Origin: Eubacterium sp. | GTDB taxonomy: Bacteria; Bacillota; Clostridia; Peptostreptococcales; Anaerovoracaceae | DNA: 64,000 bases | Direction of reading: 5' to 3' | NCBI GenBank assembly: GCA_017533915.1 | Contig: JAFWHX010000014.1 | Location: 43,836 to 107,835, forward strand | In this document: piece after piece, positions 63,197 to 64,000 of the stretch | How the letters are laid out: the number at the start of each line of letters is the position of its first letter | Numbering within the stretch: the stretch's first letter is position 1 | Translations under genes and position numbers: made by a program | The notes under the pieces: generated by a model | What the model was told of the DNA's origin: nothing | Databases searched by the model: none | Seen by the model: the letters and a program-made list of their open reading frames with translations, nothing else

Positions 63197-63619
63197 TGTC
63201 CCTGTGTAATGTCCTCTATCCTGTGATGTAACTTTTGTTATCGTCTCTTAACAAGAATTCGGTACATCATTCACGTACTGATATTTCTTACTAAACTTCT
63301 GTGTACCTAACCCATTATTTCTAACGGTATATACCGTTAGAAATAAAAGTGCGCATCGCACAGAGGCTCTGAAACGAAGTATTTCGTGCCCTTAAGAATA
63401 AAATCATTTACCCTGTGACATTTTGTGTCCCTGTGTAATGTCCTCTATCCTGTGATGTAACTTTTGTTATCGTCTCTTTACAAGAATTCGGTACATCATT
63501 CACATACCGATATTTCTTACTAAACTCCTGTGTACCTAACCCATTATTTTTAACGGTATATACCGTTAATAATAAAAGCGCGCACATCGCACAAAAGTCC
63601 TGAAGCGAAGTAATTTCAA
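63197..63619. repeat. Two about 190-bp direct repeats, each with a long palindrome
   Basis: Copies at about 63197-63388 and 63426-63619 have a period of 229 bp and begin TGTCCCTGTGTAATGTCC. Each contains a palindrome with core TAACGGTATATACCGTTA: 32 bp and perfect at 63315-63346, and with one mismatched pair in the second copy. The pattern suggests a duplicated MITE or insertion-sequence remnant; no transposase is present. Confidence 0.8.
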
Positions 63620-63825
63620 CGATTTGAAGTCAGAAGCAGACATCTCCTCACGATTGTCTTTTCGAGATTCGGGGCGAGATCGCTGCCGGAAATCTGCACT
63701 AAAAAAAGACTTCAGGAGAGGAAGGCACCCTCTCCGGAAGTCCTTGGTTTAGTGATTGATTTATGGCTTAGGGACGATAGTATTTCGTGCCCTTAAGAAT
63801 AAAATCATTTACCCTGTGACATTTT
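63378..63825. repeat. Identical 47-bp direct repeat pair
   Basis: The 47 bases at 63378-63424 recur without change at 63779-63825; they start AGTATTTCGTGCCC and end CCTGTGACATTTT. The first copy joins the two 190-bp repeats and the second abuts the guaA end, consistent with a third, partly deleted unit of the same repeat. Confidence 0.8.
63701..63742 (-). terminator. Terminator of guaA
   Basis: On the minus strand GACTTCCGGAGAGG and CCTCTCCTGAAGTC form a long stem followed by TTTTTTT, 88 bases beyond the guaA stop. Confidence 0.9.
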
Positions 63826-63829
63826 GAAT

Positions 63830-64000
63830 TTATTCGAACTCGATAGTTCCCGGCGGCTTGGACGTTATGTCGTAGAACACGCGGTTTACGTTGTCCACTT
63901 CATTCACGATCCTCGTCGTGATCTTCTTCAGTACGTCCCATGGGATCTCCGCAGATTCTGCCGTCATGAAATCCGAGGTCTTCACGGCGCGAAGTGCTAT
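63830..64000 (-). CDS. guaA: GMP synthase (glutamine-hydrolysing), 3' end
   Basis: The last 56 residues of a conventional GuaA, which makes GMP from XMP with glutamine. The sequence reads [20 protein letters not shown] and ends [10 protein letters not shown], the hallmark C-terminus of the dimerisation domain of bacterial GuaA. The frame is open to the window edge, so the rest lies beyond base 64000. It differs from the stand-alone enzyme at 40966-41949, which ends KPPATVEYE, so the genome has two GMP-synthase-type genes. Confidence 0.93.
   Translation of the reverse strand: MALRAVKTSDFMTAESAEIPWDVLKKITTRIVNEVDNVNRVFYDITSKPPGTIEFE

Larger units (their letters stand above)
62973..63829. other. 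Repeat-rich spacer without genes
   Basis: This 857-base spacer between the giant surface protein and guaA holds an inverted repeat near the start of the surface gene, two hairpin terminators, two 190-bp direct repeats and one 47-bp repeat pair, each listed separately. No open frame with a credible start was found. Confidence 0.7.

Noticed and set aside
1-64000. tRNA, rRNA or prophage structural genes
   Set aside because: None was found by eye; the integrase has no phage neighbours and no tRNA-like target next to it.

Overview
The window looks like chromosome of an anaerobic, Gram-positive member of the Clostridia (Bacillota). Evidence: strong AGGAGG ribosome sites, a T-box leader, a single-chain pyruvate:ferredoxin oxidoreductase, no outer-membrane genes, lipoproteins with Gram-positive signal peptides, and many large secreted proteins ending in a lysine-rich tail typical of clostridial surface proteins. 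No rRNA, tRNA or CRISPR array was seen. The exact genus cannot be fixed from sequence reading alone.

Layout. 1-1.6 kb: end of a sugar ABC transporter (permease and MsmX/UgpC ATPase). 1.7-2.8 kb: a tyrosine recombinase with dyad-rich flanks. 3-13 kb: a surface-protein block in which two paralogous secreted proteins (3009-5198 forward, 9135-12956 reverse) face each other across a secreted metallophosphoesterase and a ROK-family kinase; the paralogues share an upstream motif and a near-identical 79-bp 3' segment, both in inverted orientation. 13.5-18.4 kb: a complete branched-chain amino-acid ABC transporter (livKHMGF). 18.6-21.4 kb: long-chain acyl-CoA synthetase and acetolactate decarboxylase. 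21.4-24.4 kb: a sensor-like MscS channel. 24.5-32.6 kb: a probable T-box-controlled operon with a LeuA-like protein lacking the usual metal-binding histidines, a TIM-barrel/acyl-CoA ligase fusion and a pyruvate:ferredoxin oxidoreductase with an extra cysteine cluster. 32.7-34.1 kb: a tiny secreted protein, a TetR-type regulator and an intergenic repeat cluster. 34.3-42 kb: DUF975 membrane protein, DMT and MATE exporters, C69 dipeptidase, GlmS and a stand-alone GMP synthetase ATPase subunit. 42-44.8 kb: a papain-like surface protease. 44.9-48.6 kb: the larB-larC-larE nickel-pincer cofactor genes behind two small membrane proteins. 48.8-52.3 kb: a double-HTH regulator under a perfect 22-bp palindrome, and two lipoproteins, one with a chagasin-like inhibitor region. 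52.4-63 kb: an orphan T-box 5' fragment and two adjacent giant surface proteins with related lipase-like domains. 63-64 kb: a repeat-rich spacer and the 3' end of a conventional guaA.

How the genes fit together. Leucine or isoleucine status is probably sensed by the T-box at 32.3-32.6 kb. The import system at 13.5-18.4 kb, the acyl-CoA ligases and the 2-oxoacid:ferredoxin oxidoreductase suggest metabolism linking branched-chain amino acids, acyl-CoAs and reduced ferredoxin; that link is inference. The second theme is the cell surface: secreted proteins sharing a basic C-terminal domain but lacking LPXTG anchors, a surface protease with a candidate inhibitor, and a recombinase next to inverted surface-gene paralogues.

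The best candidates for undescribed biology are: the recombinase plus inverted paralogue arrangement (2.9-13 kb); the T-box operon with a non-canonical LeuA-like protein and fusion ligase (28.3-32.6 kb); the two membrane proteins tied to larBCE (47.8-48.6 kb); and the basic tail domain shared by the secreted proteins.
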